This document shows positions 18,288 to 26,844 of a stretch of 64,000 nucleotides of DNA, piece by piece. The notes beneath the pieces were generated by a model, which was not told where the DNA came from, did no database searches, and worked only from the letters and a program-made list of their open reading frames with translations. Source of the stretch: Vreelandella subglaciescola (GTDB lineage: Bacteria > Pseudomonadota > Gammaproteobacteria > Pseudomonadales > Halomonadaceae); the NCBI RefSeq assembly GCF_900142895.1, contig NZ_LT670847.1, positions 1,302,001-1,366,000 of the forward strand, read 5' to 3'. The translations under genes and the position numbers were made by a program. The first letter of the stretch is position 1. Every line of letters begins with the position of its first letter.

Positions 18288-20051
18288 TCAGTGTATCAGC
18301 GCCGCCCGGGCGCCGTTAAACCGCTGTTTGTTGCGATACGGATAAACGTCGATCACCCGGCCGGCGCGAATGTCCTGCTGCAGGCCCTGCCAGTAGGCCG
18401 GGTCGAAAATTTCCGGGTGCAGGCGATAAAACTGCTCGCGGCGGGTGGGGTTGGCGATCAGGAACGGCCCGAATTCTTCGGGGAAAATATCGTTCGGGCC
18501 GATTGAAAACCACGGCTCGCCAGCGAGTTCCTGCTCGGGGTGGCTCGGCTTGGGAATCGCGCGAAAATGGCAGTCGGTGAGGTAGCTGATTTCGTCGTAA
18601 TCGTAAAAAATCACGCGCCCGTGGCGGGTGACGCCAAAGTTTTTCAGCAGCATATCGCCGGGAAAGATGTTGGCCGCCGCCAGCTGTTTGATGGCATTGC
18701 CGTAGTCTTTGAGAATCGTCAGCTGCTCGGCTTCGTCACAGTCTTTCAGGTAAAGGTTGAGCGGCGTCATCAGGCGTTCGGTGTAGCAGTGGCGGATAAT
18801 CACCTTGTCGCCTTTCAGCGCCACCGTGGAGGGTGCAACTTCGAGCAGGTGCGCCAGGCAGTCGGGGTCAAAGTGATCCTGGCGGGCAATAAAGTTGGAG
18901 AATTCCTGAGTATCGGCCATGCGCCCCACGCGGTCGTGGCGTTTGACCAGGCGATATTTTTCGCGCACCTGATCGTGGGTCACGTCCTTGGCCGGATCAA
19001 ACCTGTCCTTGATGATCTTGAACACCGTCTGGTGCGACGGCAGCACAAATACCGCCATCACCATGCCGCGCACCCCCGGCGCGATGATAAAGCGGTCGTC
19101 GCGCCGGGCCACCTGATGATTGAGCGCGCGGAAAAACGCAGTCTTGCCGTGTTTGAAAAAACCGATGGCGGCGTACAGTTCGCTTTCGGATTTTTGCGGC
19201 ATCAACGTCTGCAGGTAGCCCACGAACTCGTTAGGTACCGGCACGTCGACCTGAAAGTAGGCGCGGGTAAACGAAAACAGAATCGAGACTTCGTCGGGTT
19301 CGATCAGCACGGTATCCAGATGCAAACAAGCGATGCCGCTGCGTTCCTCGCCGTCCTCGCCGTGCAGCACCGGCAGGATCAGCGGCACCTGCTCGCCGCC
19401 GCCGCGAATGCGCCCCACCAGATACGCGCCCTTGTTGCGGTAGAACACGCTGTGCAGCAGCTCGATCTCGGCATTTTCTGCCTGCAAAATAGCGTCGGGC
19501 AGGTGCTCGCGCAAAAATTCGGCACCCAGCGCGGCGTCTTCTTCCGCGTCGGCGAATGGATTGTCCAGCGGTGCCTCGGTTAACGCCCAAACCAGCGCGG
19601 CCTGCCAGTCGTCATTGACCGACTGGCGCCGGCACAGCTCAATGCCCGAGCGGCGCGGGGCATCTTCCCGAGAGCTGTACACAAACATCCAGTCGTTGCG
19701 GATGTGGCGGTGATGAAAGATCGAGCAAAACAGCGAGTTGAAAAACGTCTCGGCCAGTTCGTAGTCCAGCCGATGGCTGATTAGCTCGGCGTAGCGGCTG
19801 CGCGCTTCACGCCAGTAGTCACAGTGGGCCAGCACGTCCTGATTGAAGGTGCGCTGCAGGCGCCCCAGAGTGTCGTCGACTTTCTCTTTGTACAGGTTGA
19901 TACGCCCGGCGTTGGCCTGCTGGGTTTCCTGCCAGGCGGCGTCGCGAAAGCGCCGGCGGGCGTCGCCGGTAATGGCCTGAAAGCGCGTGCGATATTCGTC
20001 AAAGCCGTGGAGTACGGTGGCGGCAAGGCGATAGGCGGCGGAAAGTTTCAC
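18288..20051 (-). CDS. aceK: Isocitrate dehydrogenase kinase/phosphatase
   Basis: Bifunctional enzyme that phosphorylates and dephosphorylates isocitrate dehydrogenase, switching flux between the TCA cycle and glyoxylate shunt. The 587-residue length matches E. coli AceK (about 578). It has the regulatory N-terminal half and a kinase-like C-terminal half with the ATP loop APGVRGMVMAVFVLPS, PFADAEEDAAL upstream, NIFPGDMLLKNFGVTRHGRV and FYDYDEISYLTDC. The start is a GTG at 20051 with AGGAG 7 bases upstream. Unlike in enterics, aceA and aceB are not adjacent. Confidence 0.95.
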   Translation of the reverse strand: MKLSAAYRLAATVLHGFDEYRTRFQAITGDARRRFRDAAWQETQQANAGRINLYKEKVDDTLGRLQRTFNQDVLAHCDYWREARSRYAELISHRLDYELAETFFNSLFCSIFHHRHIRNDWMFVYSSREDAPRRSGIELCRRQSVNDDWQAALVWALTEAPLDNPFADAEEDAALGAEFLREHLPDAILQAENAEIELLHSVFYRNKGAYLVGRIRGGGEQVPLILPVLHGEDGEERSGIACLHLDTVLIEPDEVSILFSFTRAYFQVDVPVPNEFVGYLQTLMPQKSESELYAAIGFFKHGKTAFFRALNHQVARRDDRFIIAPGVRGMVMAVFVLPSHQTVFKIIKDRFDPAKDVTHDQVREKYRLVKRHDRVGRMADTQEFSNFIARQDHFDPDCLAHLLEVAPSTVALKGDKVIIRHCYTERLMTPLNLYLKDCDEAEQLTILKDYGNAIKQLAAANIFPGDMLLKNFGVTRHGRVIFYDYDEISYLTDCHFRAIPKPSHPEQELAGEPWFSIGPNDIFPEEFGPFLIANPTRREQFYRLHPEIFDPAYWQGLQQDIRAGRVIDVYPYRNKQRFNGARAALIH

Positions 20052-20130
20052 GAGTATCTCCTGTGCGTTTCATCAAGCTTCGCTGAACCCGAAACCACAC
20101 GCGAGACGACTTTGGTGGCGCCTGCCGGCC

Positions 20131-20646
20131 TTACGCTATCGCTTCAATGTGGCTCAGGCGCAGACAGAACGCTCCGGCTTGGCGGTCGGCAATCAACAGG
20201 CCGAGCTGATAAATCGTCTCGGGCGACAGCGCCGGCGCCTGAACCAGACGCTTACCGCGGTGCACGGCTTCAAACTCGCCCCACCCGAAGCGCAGGGTTT
20301 GCCATTCCCCTGCGTCCGGGGTAAACGCCACGCGGTAGGCGCTGGTATCCCCCAGTGTGTGGCTCTTCAGGCGCAGCTGATAGGTGCGCCCGTCGCCATA
20401 TACGCGCAGGGCGATACCCTCGGCAGAAGCCAGCGTGCGTTCAAAGGCCTCGGGTTCGCGGCGCACCGAGGCAAACCCGCCGCCGTTGTCCAGCGAGGTT
20501 TCACCCACAAAGCGCCCTTCGCCCTCCGCGACGTGAAAGCCGCTTTTCGATACGCCGCCCATGACCCCATCATTCACCGCATACCAGCGCCCGGCCTCGG
20601 TTTGGGCTTCATCAGCGGCAAGGCGTGAAAAACATACGCTACTCAT
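20131..20646 (-). CDS. CIA30 family protein
   Basis: A 171-residue beta-rich protein with the CIA30 (complex I intermediate-associated 30, NDUFAF1-like) pattern: WYAVNDGVMGGVSKSGF near the N-terminus, FVGETSLDNGGGFASVR, RVYGDGRTYQLRLK and a closing YQLGLLIADRQAGAFCL. In mitochondria the family helps assemble respiratory complex I; the role of bacterial homologues is unclear and could be sugar-binding-like. GGGAG precedes the ATG. It is 79 bases upstream of aceK on the same strand. Confidence 0.88.
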   Translation of the reverse strand: MSSVCFSRLAADEAQTEAGRWYAVNDGVMGGVSKSGFHVAEGEGRFVGETSLDNGGGFASVRREPEAFERTLASAEGIALRVYGDGRTYQLRLKSHTLGDTSAYRVAFTPDAGEWQTLRFGWGEFEAVHRGKRLVQAPALSPETIYQLGLLIADRQAGAFCLRLSHIEAIA

Positions 20647-20789
20647 TAAAACTCCCTGACCCGCATCGTTGATGGGTTTGCTGCAACGTTTTTCATAGCG
20701 TTCTCCACGACGGCTCCCACAACTCTAGACTAGACTCAGCCGGTGGGTCACGCTTAACGCCCACCTTCATGCGTTACCCGGAGCCCGTC

Positions 20790-21410
20790 ATGTTTAATAC
20801 CACCGCGTGGAATCGCTTGCGCTACACCGCCTACGCGCCGCTGTATGACGCGATAGCCGGACGTGTGCTGCAAAAGCCGCGCGAAGCGGCGCTGGCTCAG
20901 GTGGACTGGGAAGCGGGTATGCGCGTGCTGCTGGTGGGCGCCGGCACGGGGCTTGATCTGCCGTTTCTACCGAGCAATATCGAGCTGCACGCCACCGATC
21001 TGTCAGCGGCGATGATCAAGCGCACCGCCAAACGCGCGACTCACCTGCGCCGCGATGCCAACTGCCGCGTGATGGACGCCGAGGCGCTTGACTACCCCGA
21101 CGCGCATTTTGACGTGGTGGTGATGCACTTTATCGTCGCGGTGATGCCCGACCCCGCACAAGGGCTTGCTGAGGCGCATCGCGTGCTCAAGCCCGACGGC
21201 CAGCTGTGCCTGCTGGACAAGTTCCAGCCTGATCACCGCCCCGCCGGCACCGGGCGCCGCCTGCTCAACGCCGTCACCTCAGCCATTGCCACCGACATCA
21301 CCCGCCAGGCGACGCCGTTACTCAGCGGCGCGGGCTTTGCCGTACGCTGCGATACGCCGGTGCTGATGGGGTCGCTGTTTCGTGCGCTTATTGCGGCCAA
21401 GCAAAGCTGA
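20790..21410 (+). CDS. Class I SAM-dependent methyltransferase
   Basis: A 206-residue methyltransferase related to phospholipid N-methyltransferase/UbiE-like enzymes: motif I VLLVGAGTGLDLPFLP, then HATDLSAAMIKR, MDAEALDYPDAHFDVVVMHF and a late HRVLKPDGQLCLLDKFQP. The substrate is not evident. I prefer the ATG at 20790 because GGAG lies 7 bases upstream; an ATG at 20769 would add seven residues. A lone plus-strand gene between minus-strand units, it converges on the SNF transporter with 13 bases between. Confidence 0.85.
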   Translation: MFNTTAWNRLRYTAYAPLYDAIAGRVLQKPREAALAQVDWEAGMRVLLVGAGTGLDLPFLPSNIELHATDLSAAMIKRTAKRATHLRRDANCRVMDAEALDYPDAHFDVVVMHFIVAVMPDPAQGLAEAHRVLKPDGQLCLLDKFQPDHRPAGTGRRLLNAVTSAIATDITRQATPLLSGAGFAVRCDTPVLMGSLFRALIAAKQS

Positions 21411-21423
21411 ACGTTCAGACTAT

Positions 21424-22806
21424 TCAAAGCAGGTTATACAGAAACACAGTGGCGATACCGGCAGGCGTCACGAACTTGAGTATCAGCATAAAGGCGTTGA
21501 AGGCGCCGCCTTGCAGACCAATGTCTTCAGCCAATCCATCCCGCGTGACGGCCCATCCGGCAAACAGGGCAATAGCCATCCCACCGAGAGGCATCAGGAC
21601 GTTGGAGACCAGAAAATCCAGCAGATCGAATACCGTCTTGCCTTCGAAGAAACCCATGAAGCCCAGCGGATACACCTCGCCCCACACGTTGAAAGACAGC
21701 ACCGTGCCGATGCCAATGAACCAAACAGCGATTCCACCACCCAGCGCGCTTTTAATTCGGCTGGCGCCTTTATGTTCCTCAAGCCATTCCACCACGGGTT
21801 CCAGCATGGAGATGGCTGAGGTAATGGCCGCCACCAGCAACAAGGCAAAGAAGAGAGTGCCAAATATAATACCGCCGCTCATCTGCCCGAAGGCCAACGG
21901 CAGCGTCACAAAAATAAGCCCTGGCCCGGCGCCGGGTTCCAGACCGTTGGCAAACACCAGCGGAAAAATAGCCAGCCCCGCCAGCAACGCCACGCCGGTA
22001 TCCAGCACGGCGATGGTCATGGCGGTTCGGGCAATGTTGATGTTTTTCGGCAAATAGGACCCATAAGCCATCAACACACCGATACCGATACTCAGCGTGA
22101 AAGCCGCATGGCCAAGGGCGATCAAGACGCCCTCGGTCGTCAGGCGGCTAAAGTCCGGTGAAAACATGAACTCAACGGCGCGACCAAAGCTGCCGCTGTT
22201 CATGGCGTAAATCACCATCACGATAAGCAATAGAAACAGCATCGGCATCAGTATGCCGACCGCTTTTTCAAGGCCTGAACGAATCCCCCGCGCCACGATA
22301 AATACCACGATAGCCATGAACACAGAATGCCAGAGCAACAGCTCCCAGGGATTCGCCAGCAGGTTATTGAACTGCCCGCCAATGGCCTCTGCATCGGCAC
22401 CCACGAACATCCCGACCGCCGCCTTGCCGATGTACACCAGCGCCCAGCCGCCGATCACCGCATAGAAAGACAGCACCAGAAACGACGCCACCACGCCATT
22501 CCAGCCGATGATGCGCCAGCCTTTAGCTGTGCCCTCGGTTTGCGTCAACGTGCGCATGGTGGCAATCGGACTCTGCCCGCCCCGGCGGCCGAGCATGATT
22601 TCAGCGATAAGCACCGGCACGCCGATAAGGAAGATACAGGCGAGATACACCAGTACAAAAGCACCGCCCCCGTTCTCACCGGTAATGTAGGGGAATTTCC
22701 AGATATTCCCCAGACCCACGGCAGAGCCCGCAGCCGCCATAATAAACGCCAGCCTGGATGTCCAGAGATTACCCGCCTGCTGGTGGGCATGCACCGTTTC
22801 ACTCAT
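21424..22806 (-). CDS. Sodium:neurotransmitter symporter (SNF/NSS) family protein
   Basis: A 460-residue membrane protein of the LeuT-fold NSS family. The N-terminal RLAFIMAAAGSAVGLGNIWK covers the first, unwound helix with the sodium- and substrate-binding glycines. FPYITGENGGGAFVLVY is also typical. About eleven or twelve helices are apparent, as in bacterial members. Bacterial members import amino acids with sodium; the substrate is unknown here. CGGAGAA precedes the ATG. A 58-codon hydrophobic ORF starts upstream on the same strand. Confidence 0.92.
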   Translation of the reverse strand: MSETVHAHQQAGNLWTSRLAFIMAAAGSAVGLGNIWKFPYITGENGGGAFVLVYLACIFLIGVPVLIAEIMLGRRGGQSPIATMRTLTQTEGTAKGWRIIGWNGVVASFLVLSFYAVIGGWALVYIGKAAVGMFVGADAEAIGGQFNNLLANPWELLLWHSVFMAIVVFIVARGIRSGLEKAVGILMPMLFLLLIVMVIYAMNSGSFGRAVEFMFSPDFSRLTTEGVLIALGHAAFTLSIGIGVLMAYGSYLPKNINIARTAMTIAVLDTGVALLAGLAIFPLVFANGLEPGAGPGLIFVTLPLAFGQMSGGIIFGTLFFALLLVAAITSAISMLEPVVEWLEEHKGASRIKSALGGGIAVWFIGIGTVLSFNVWGEVYPLGFMGFFEGKTVFDLLDFLVSNVLMPLGGMAIALFAGWAVTRDGLAEDIGLQGGAFNAFMLILKFVTPAGIATVFLYNLL

Positions 22807-22883
22807 TGCGTTCTCCGAATCATTGTTGTTGTCGGATCGTCATGGTTAAAAATCTATGCACATTTTGCTCAACCCTATGCACC

Positions 22884-23060
22884 TCACCGGCCGATGGCGT
22901 GGCAATAGCACAACGTACTAGAAGCCAGCGGCTGCGCACCGGCCGCCGGTTGAACGCTCGCTCGGGCGTCGCTGTCGTCAGCAAAGAAGCTCATCAGCGC
23001 CATCACGATGATGGAAAGCACAAAGTAAATGGCCAGCCGCTTCCAGAAGCTTATTTTCAT
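22884..23060 (-). CDS. Small single-span membrane protein, unknown
   Basis: A 58-residue protein, MKISFWKRLAIYFVLSI onward. It has one clear transmembrane helix (about residues 7-26) with positive residues before it and a polar tail containing a CYC pair near the C-terminus. AAGGA lies 9 bases before the ATG. It sits between DUF1653 and the SNF symporter, all on the minus strand. Some NSS symporters work with a tiny one-helix partner (MetS with MetP), which makes a partner role possible, but no sequence similarity to MetS is obvious. It could equally be a product unrelated to transport. Confidence 0.5.
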   Translation of the reverse strand: MKISFWKRLAIYFVLSIIVMALMSFFADDSDARASVQPAAGAQPLASSTLCYCHAIGR

Positions 23061-23108
23061 GGGAAAGGTCCTTGATTGTGGGGGCATATCGGGTATCGGC
23101 AGACAACG

Positions 23109-23324
23109 CTAGAACGCTTTTTCCAGGGCAAAACGCGGCCGGGTTTGCCCGTCTTGTTCGACCGTTTCAGTAAACATGGCAAGCGGGCGCACCCACAGGC
23201 CGTATTCGCCGTAAAGCGCGCGGTAGACCACCAGTGTCTCTTCATTTTCGCTGTGCTGTGCGCTGCCCAGCACTTCATACAGCGCGCCTTTGTAGTGGCG
23301 ATAAATACCGGGAACGGGGGGCAT
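23109..23324 (-). CDS. DUF1653 domain protein
   Basis: A 71-residue protein covering a whole DUF1653 domain: GIYRHYKGALYEVLG at the start, ETLVVYRALYGEYGLWVRP in the middle and a FTETVE segment near the end. Function is unknown. Its ATG overlaps the tcdA stop (TAATG), so translation is probably coupled to that gene. Confidence 0.88.
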   Translation of the reverse strand: MPPVPGIYRHYKGALYEVLGSAQHSENEETLVVYRALYGEYGLWVRPLAMFTETVEQDGQTRPRFALEKAF

Positions 23325-24193
23325 TACGTTGTCTCTCCTGACGGGGTTGATGAACTGCCGGAGGCCGCCGCGTGCGACGCCCGGGCTTTTTTGGCCAGGC
23401 GCGCCAGCACCTGCGAGGCGGCAACAAAGCCGAAGGTACCGGTCACGAACGTCGCGGCGCCAAAGCCGCTTTCGCAGTCCAGCCGCGTGGACTCACCGCT
23501 GGCCGGCTTTTGCTTGCATACCTCGCCGTCGGGCGCCGGGTAGGTCAGCTGTTCCTCGGAATACACGCACTCCACCGCAAAGCGACGCTTGAGGTTGCGC
23601 GAAAAGCCGAAGTCGCGGCGTAGCCGCGCGCGCACCCGGGAAAGCAACGGATCGTGCAGGGTGCGGGTCAAATCGGCCACCCGAATGCGCGTCGGGTCGG
23701 TTTGCCCGCCCGCCGCGCCGGTCACGGTGATGGGCATTTTGTGGCGTTTGCACCAGGCGATCAGCGCGGCCTTGGCCACTACGCTGTCGATAGCGTCGAC
23801 TACGTGGGTCGCTTCCCGCGGGATGCGTTCGTCAAGGTTGGTGGGCGTGGCGAAGGCGGTATCGGCGACGACCTCGATCTCGGGGGCGATCAGCCGGCAG
23901 CGCTCGGCCAGCACTTCGACCTTGGGACGCCCTACGGTGCCGTCAAGCGCGTGGAGCTGGCGGTTGACGTTGGAGATACAGACGTCATCCAGATCGATCA
24001 GGGTGAGCTTGCCGACCCCCGAGCGCGCCAGCGCCTCGACCGTCCAGCTGCCCACACCACCCACGCCCACTACCACTACGTGCGCGTGGCGAAACGCCTC
24101 GGCGGCGCGCGCGCCGTAAAGCCGGCGAATGCCGCCAAAGCGCAGGGCATAATCACTGGAGGGCATATCGCTATCGGCAGGGGTCTGGGTCAT
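23324..24193 (-). CDS. tcdA: tRNA threonylcarbamoyladenosine dehydratase TcdA
   Basis: E1-like enzyme that cyclises the t6A37 modification of tRNA to ct6A using ATP. The 289 residues show the ThiF/MoeB-type nucleotide site VVVGVGGVGSWTVEALARSG, then LIDLDDVCISNVNRQLHAL and VVDAIDSVVAKAALI. The TcdA-typical DPLLSRVRARLRRDFGF also appears. A hydrophobic glycine-rich segment near the C-terminus (SGFGAATFVTGTFGFVAAS) matches the CsdL/YgdL family. It overlaps the pseudouridine synthase upstream by ATGA, so two tRNA-modification genes are coupled. Confidence 0.93.
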   Translation of the reverse strand: MTQTPADSDMPSSDYALRFGGIRRLYGARAAEAFRHAHVVVVGVGGVGSWTVEALARSGVGKLTLIDLDDVCISNVNRQLHALDGTVGRPKVEVLAERCRLIAPEIEVVADTAFATPTNLDERIPREATHVVDAIDSVVAKAALIAWCKRHKMPITVTGAAGGQTDPTRIRVADLTRTLHDPLLSRVRARLRRDFGFSRNLKRRFAVECVYSEEQLTYPAPDGEVCKQKPASGESTRLDCESGFGAATFVTGTFGFVAASQVLARLAKKARASHAAASGSSSTPSGETT

Positions 24194-24969
24194 ATCAAGC
24201 TCGCGGTTGATTTAAGGGGCGGCGCGTTTGGCAAGACGCGCTGGCGGTCAAGCGGCAGGTGGCCGGCCCAGCCAAAGCGCTGGAACAGGGCTTGCATGGG
24301 CGTATCCAGCGCGCACTCAAGTTCGATGCGCTGGCCCAGCAGCGGATGTTCAAAGACCAGCTGCGTGGCCGCCAGCAGCAGCCGTGGTGCCTCGAGGCGC
24401 TGGGCAAAAAAGCGGTTGTGCACGCCTTTGCCGTGCCGGGCGTCACCAATGATCGGATAGCCGCGCCGCGACAGATGCCGGCGGATCTGGTGGCGTCGTC
24501 CGGTCAGCGGCCGCGCCTCCACCAGCGAGTAGCGCGCTTTGGGGTAGCGGTCGACCTGTACCGGCAGCTCGACGCTATCCAGTCGGGTAATCTCGGTGGC
24601 CGCCGGCATCGCAGGCATCTCGGCCTTGGGGCGAATGCCGTCTTCTTCGCGCAGCGCGTACTCCAGCCATTCGTGCTCGGGGGCCGCGCCGCGCACCACC
24701 GCCAGGTAGCGCTTGTCGACCCGTTGCTCGCTAAATGCCTCACACAGGCGGGCGGCCACCGCGGACGACAACGCAAACACCATCACCCCGGACGTCGGCC
24801 GGTCAAGCCGATGCACCGGGTAGACGCGCTGGCCGATCTGGTCGCGCAGCCGCTGGAGCAAAAACTCGGTCTCACCGCGCGACAGCGCCGAACGATGCAC
24901 TAAAAGCCCCGACGGCTTGTGCACGGCAACCAGGTGTTCATCCTGATAAAGGAGTGTCAATGGCGGCAT
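24190..24969 (-). CDS. truC: RluA-family pseudouridine synthase, TruC-like
   Basis: A 259-residue pseudouridine synthase. The catalytic aspartate lies in YPVHRLDRPTSGVMVF; the substrate-binding segments include KRYLAVVRG and LTGRRHQIRRHLSRRGYPIIGD. It has no S4 domain and the short length of TruC, which makes pseudouridine 65 in tRNA(Ile1/Asp). Assignment to TruC rather than another RluA member rests on length and the HNRFFAQRLEAPRL region. I chose the ATG at 24969, with AGGAGG 6 bases upstream. Confidence 0.85.
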   Translation of the reverse strand: MPPLTLLYQDEHLVAVHKPSGLLVHRSALSRGETEFLLQRLRDQIGQRVYPVHRLDRPTSGVMVFALSSAVAARLCEAFSEQRVDKRYLAVVRGAAPEHEWLEYALREEDGIRPKAEMPAMPAATEITRLDSVELPVQVDRYPKARYSLVEARPLTGRRHQIRRHLSRRGYPIIGDARHGKGVHNRFFAQRLEAPRLLLAATQLVFEHPLLGQRIELECALDTPMQALFQRFGWAGHLPLDRQRVLPNAPPLKSTASLI

Positions 24970-25101
24970 GGGCGCCTCCTGCAAAACAGGGCGCTATTGT
25001 CGCGGCTTGGCGTCAAGATGTCATCCACGCCGTCGAGCCGGCCAACTGCCGGCGCTAATAAAGAACGCTTTGTGAACATGGGGGGTTATCCAGGTGCGTC
25101 A

Positions 25102-25131
25102 TTGGGTCACGGCGCAAAATTTTGCTAGGCT
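25102..25131 (+). promoter_or_regulatory. Candidate sodC promoter
   Basis: TTGGGT (25102-25107) and TAGGCT (25126-25131) are separated by 18 bases; each matches consensus at 4 of 6 positions and a TGC extended -10 precedes the second. The leader then contains the palindrome CCCGCTAGCGGG before an AAGGAG ribosome site. Confidence 0.4.
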
Positions 25132-25200
25132 CAAAGGCAGAAGATTACCTCTTGGCCTGCCCGCTAGCGGGTCGCTTAACATCCGCAAGGAGAAATCACC

Positions 25201-25734
25201 ATGCGCTACACCGCACCGTTTACCGGTATTGCCGCCTCGCTGCTGCTGGCCGCCTCGGCCCACGCCGCCGATACGCTGGACGTTGACATGCACAGCGTCA
25301 GCGCCGATGGCGTCGGCGATTCTCTGGGTACCATGACACTTGAGCAAACCGACCACGGGCTGCTGCTCACGCCAACGCTTGAAGGGCTTGAAAGCGGCAT
25401 TCACGGCTTCCACGTCCACCAGAACGCCAGCTGCGAAGCGGACGACAACGACAGCGGTGATACCGTCGCCGCCCTGTCTGCCGGCGGCCACTATGACCCC
25501 GAGTCTACCGAGACCCACCAGGGCCCCTACGGCGATGGCCACCTCGGTGATTTGCCGGTACTCGCCGTCAATGAAAACGGCGAAGCCAACCTGCCTACGC
25601 TGGCGCCGCGCCTTAGTCTTAAAGACATGAGCGGGCGCAGCCTGATGATTCACGCCGGCGGTGACAACTACTCCGACGAGCCGCACCTGGGCGGCGGCGG
25701 CACCCGCGCTGCCTGCGGCGTCGTGAACAAATAA
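25201..25734 (+). CDS. sodC: Periplasmic copper/zinc superoxide dismutase
   Basis: Converts superoxide to peroxide and oxygen in the periplasm. The 177-residue precursor has a signal peptide ending ASAHA-A (about residue 23). Metal ligands are recognisable: copper histidines in GFHVHQN, the bridging histidine in GGHYDP, zinc ligands in THQGP and HLGDL, and the last copper histidine in MIHAGGDNYSD. The disulfide pair is Cys in NASCEAD and in RAACGVV. AAGGAG lies upstream of the ATG. It converges on bfr across a shared terminator. Confidence 0.96.
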   Translation: MRYTAPFTGIAASLLLAASAHAADTLDVDMHSVSADGVGDSLGTMTLEQTDHGLLLTPTLEGLESGIHGFHVHQNASCEADDNDSGDTVAALSAGGHYDPESTETHQGPYGDGHLGDLPVLAVNENGEANLPTLAPRLSLKDMSGRSLMIHAGGDNYSDEPHLGGGGTRAACGVVNK

Positions 25735-25786
25735 ACGGCGCAGTAAACTGCAAGACGCGCTGCATAGCACAACAAACGGCACAGCA

Positions 25787-25816
25787 AAACGGGCAGGTCA
25801 TATGGCCTGCCCGTTT
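25787..25816. terminator. Bidirectional rho-independent terminator between sodC and bfr
   Basis: AAACGGGCAGG (25787-25797) and CCTGCCCGTTT (25806-25816) are perfect 11-base complements around an 8-base loop. The A/T ends supply a short U-tract in both directions, fitting two convergent genes. Confidence 0.8.
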
Positions 25817-25844
25817 CAGCATCACGCTACCCTGTCGACGGCGT

Positions 25845-26327
25845 TTATTCGTCGCCGGCCATTTGCATCTGGCGCTGCATGTAGTTCTGGATACCCACTT
25901 TCTCGATCAGGCCCAGCTCGGTTTCAATGTGATCGATATGGTCTTCTTCGTCGGCCAGCAGGTCGCGCAGCAAGTCGCGAGTGACGTAGTCCTTGACGCT
26001 TTCGGCGTAGGTCACGGCTTCGATGTAGTCGTTACGGCCGTCGTGCTCGATTTTCAGGTCGGACTCGAGCATTTCCTTGACGTTCTCGCCGATGTGCAGC
26101 TTGCCCAGATCCTGCAGGTTGGGAATGCCCTCGAGGAACAGGATGCGCTCGATCAGCTTGTCGGCGTGCTGCATTTCTTCGATGGATTCGTCGTATTCCC
26201 ACTTGGCCAGCGCCTTGAGGCCCCAGTCCTTGTACATTTTGGCGTGCAAAAAATACTGGTTGATCGCCACCAGCTCGTTGCCCAGCGCAATATTAAGATG
26301 CTCGATAACTTTCGGATCGCCTTTCAT
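25845..26327 (-). CDS. bfr: Bacterioferritin
   Basis: Haem-containing iron-storage ferritin. The 160 residues begin [31 protein letters not shown]. The diiron ligands are in LVAINQYF (Glu18 region), [19 protein letters not shown] and [15 protein letters not shown]; Met52-type haem ligation is compatible with EEMQHAD. The ATG at 26327 has AAAGGTGG upstream; a longer frame to 26432 is spurious. bfd, encoding its electron donor, lies 239 bases upstream on the same strand. Confidence 0.96.
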   Translation of the reverse strand: MKGDPKVIEHLNIALGNELVAINQYFLHAKMYKDWGLKALAKWEYDESIEEMQHADKLIERILFLEGIPNLQDLGKLHIGENVKEMLESDLKIEHDGRNDYIEAVTYAESVKDYVTRDLLRDLLADEEDHIDHIETELGLIEKVGIQNYMQRQMQMAGDE

Positions 26328-26347
26328 GACACCACCTTTTGGTTGGG

Positions 26348-26402
26348 CATTGCCCGCGACAATGCCAAAAATGCTTGATGGAACACTGCCCACGGCAATG
26401 CC
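26348..26402 (-). repeat. Tandem imperfect 19-base repeats upstream of bfr
   Basis: CATTGCCCGCGACAATGCC (26348-26366) and CACTGCCCACGGCAATGCC (26384-26402) agree at 16 of 19 positions and are spaced 36 bases apart. Each contains an inverted repeat (CATTG/CAATG type), so each can fold into a small hairpin in the RNA. They sit 21 and 57 bases before the bfr ATG. Confidence 0.55.
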
Positions 26403-26566
26403 GCAAACAATGCGGATCAGGCCTGGACGCATCCAGACGCGATCAACCAGGAGTTACAGGCACAACAAAGCCGACTCCCAGGATGTCTGGAAGTATAGGC
26501 TAAAAAACAAAAAACTTAAACGAATCATCACGTTGCTAACGCTAAATATAACAAGATAGATTCGCG

Positions 26567-26773
26567 TCAGACGGCGTAAGAAAGCCCCATACTGGCCTCG
26601 GCGCGCGCCTCACTGAGCGCTTCGCGGGTGACGGACTTCGCTACGCAGACGCACTTGCCGCACTGGGTGGAACACCCGGTCGCGTCGCGAACGTCTTGCC
26701 AGCTGCGCGCGCCGTCATCCACTTCACGCCGAATCTGGTGGTCGGTTACTCCTTTGCACACGCAAACATACAT
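26567..26773 (-). CDS. bfd: Bacterioferritin-associated ferredoxin
   Basis: A 68-residue 2Fe-2S protein that reduces ferric iron in bacterioferritin so it can be released. The cluster cysteines form the Bfd pattern: MYVCVCKGVTD (Cys4, Cys6) and STQCGKCVC (CxxC around 38-41). The gene precedes bfr, and a Fur-box-like sequence lies just upstream. Confidence 0.93.
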   Translation of the reverse strand: MYVCVCKGVTDHQIRREVDDGARSWQDVRDATGCSTQCGKCVCVAKSVTREALSEARAEASMGLSYAV

Positions 26774-26803
26774 GGCAACACCTCATACAAGACATGCCAC
26801 CAA

Positions 26804-26818
26804 TGTAAATGATTCCCA
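26804..26818 (-). promoter_or_regulatory. Candidate Fur box upstream of bfd
   Basis: On the minus strand TGGGAATCATTTACA matches the 7-1-7 Fur consensus TGATAATNATTATCA at 10 of 14 fixed positions. It ends 31 bases before the bfd ATG, in the expected promoter region. Fur repression of bfd under iron sufficiency is known in E. coli and Pseudomonas. Confidence 0.55.
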
Positions 26819-26844
26819 TACATCTTTGCAAGTGATAACGCCAC

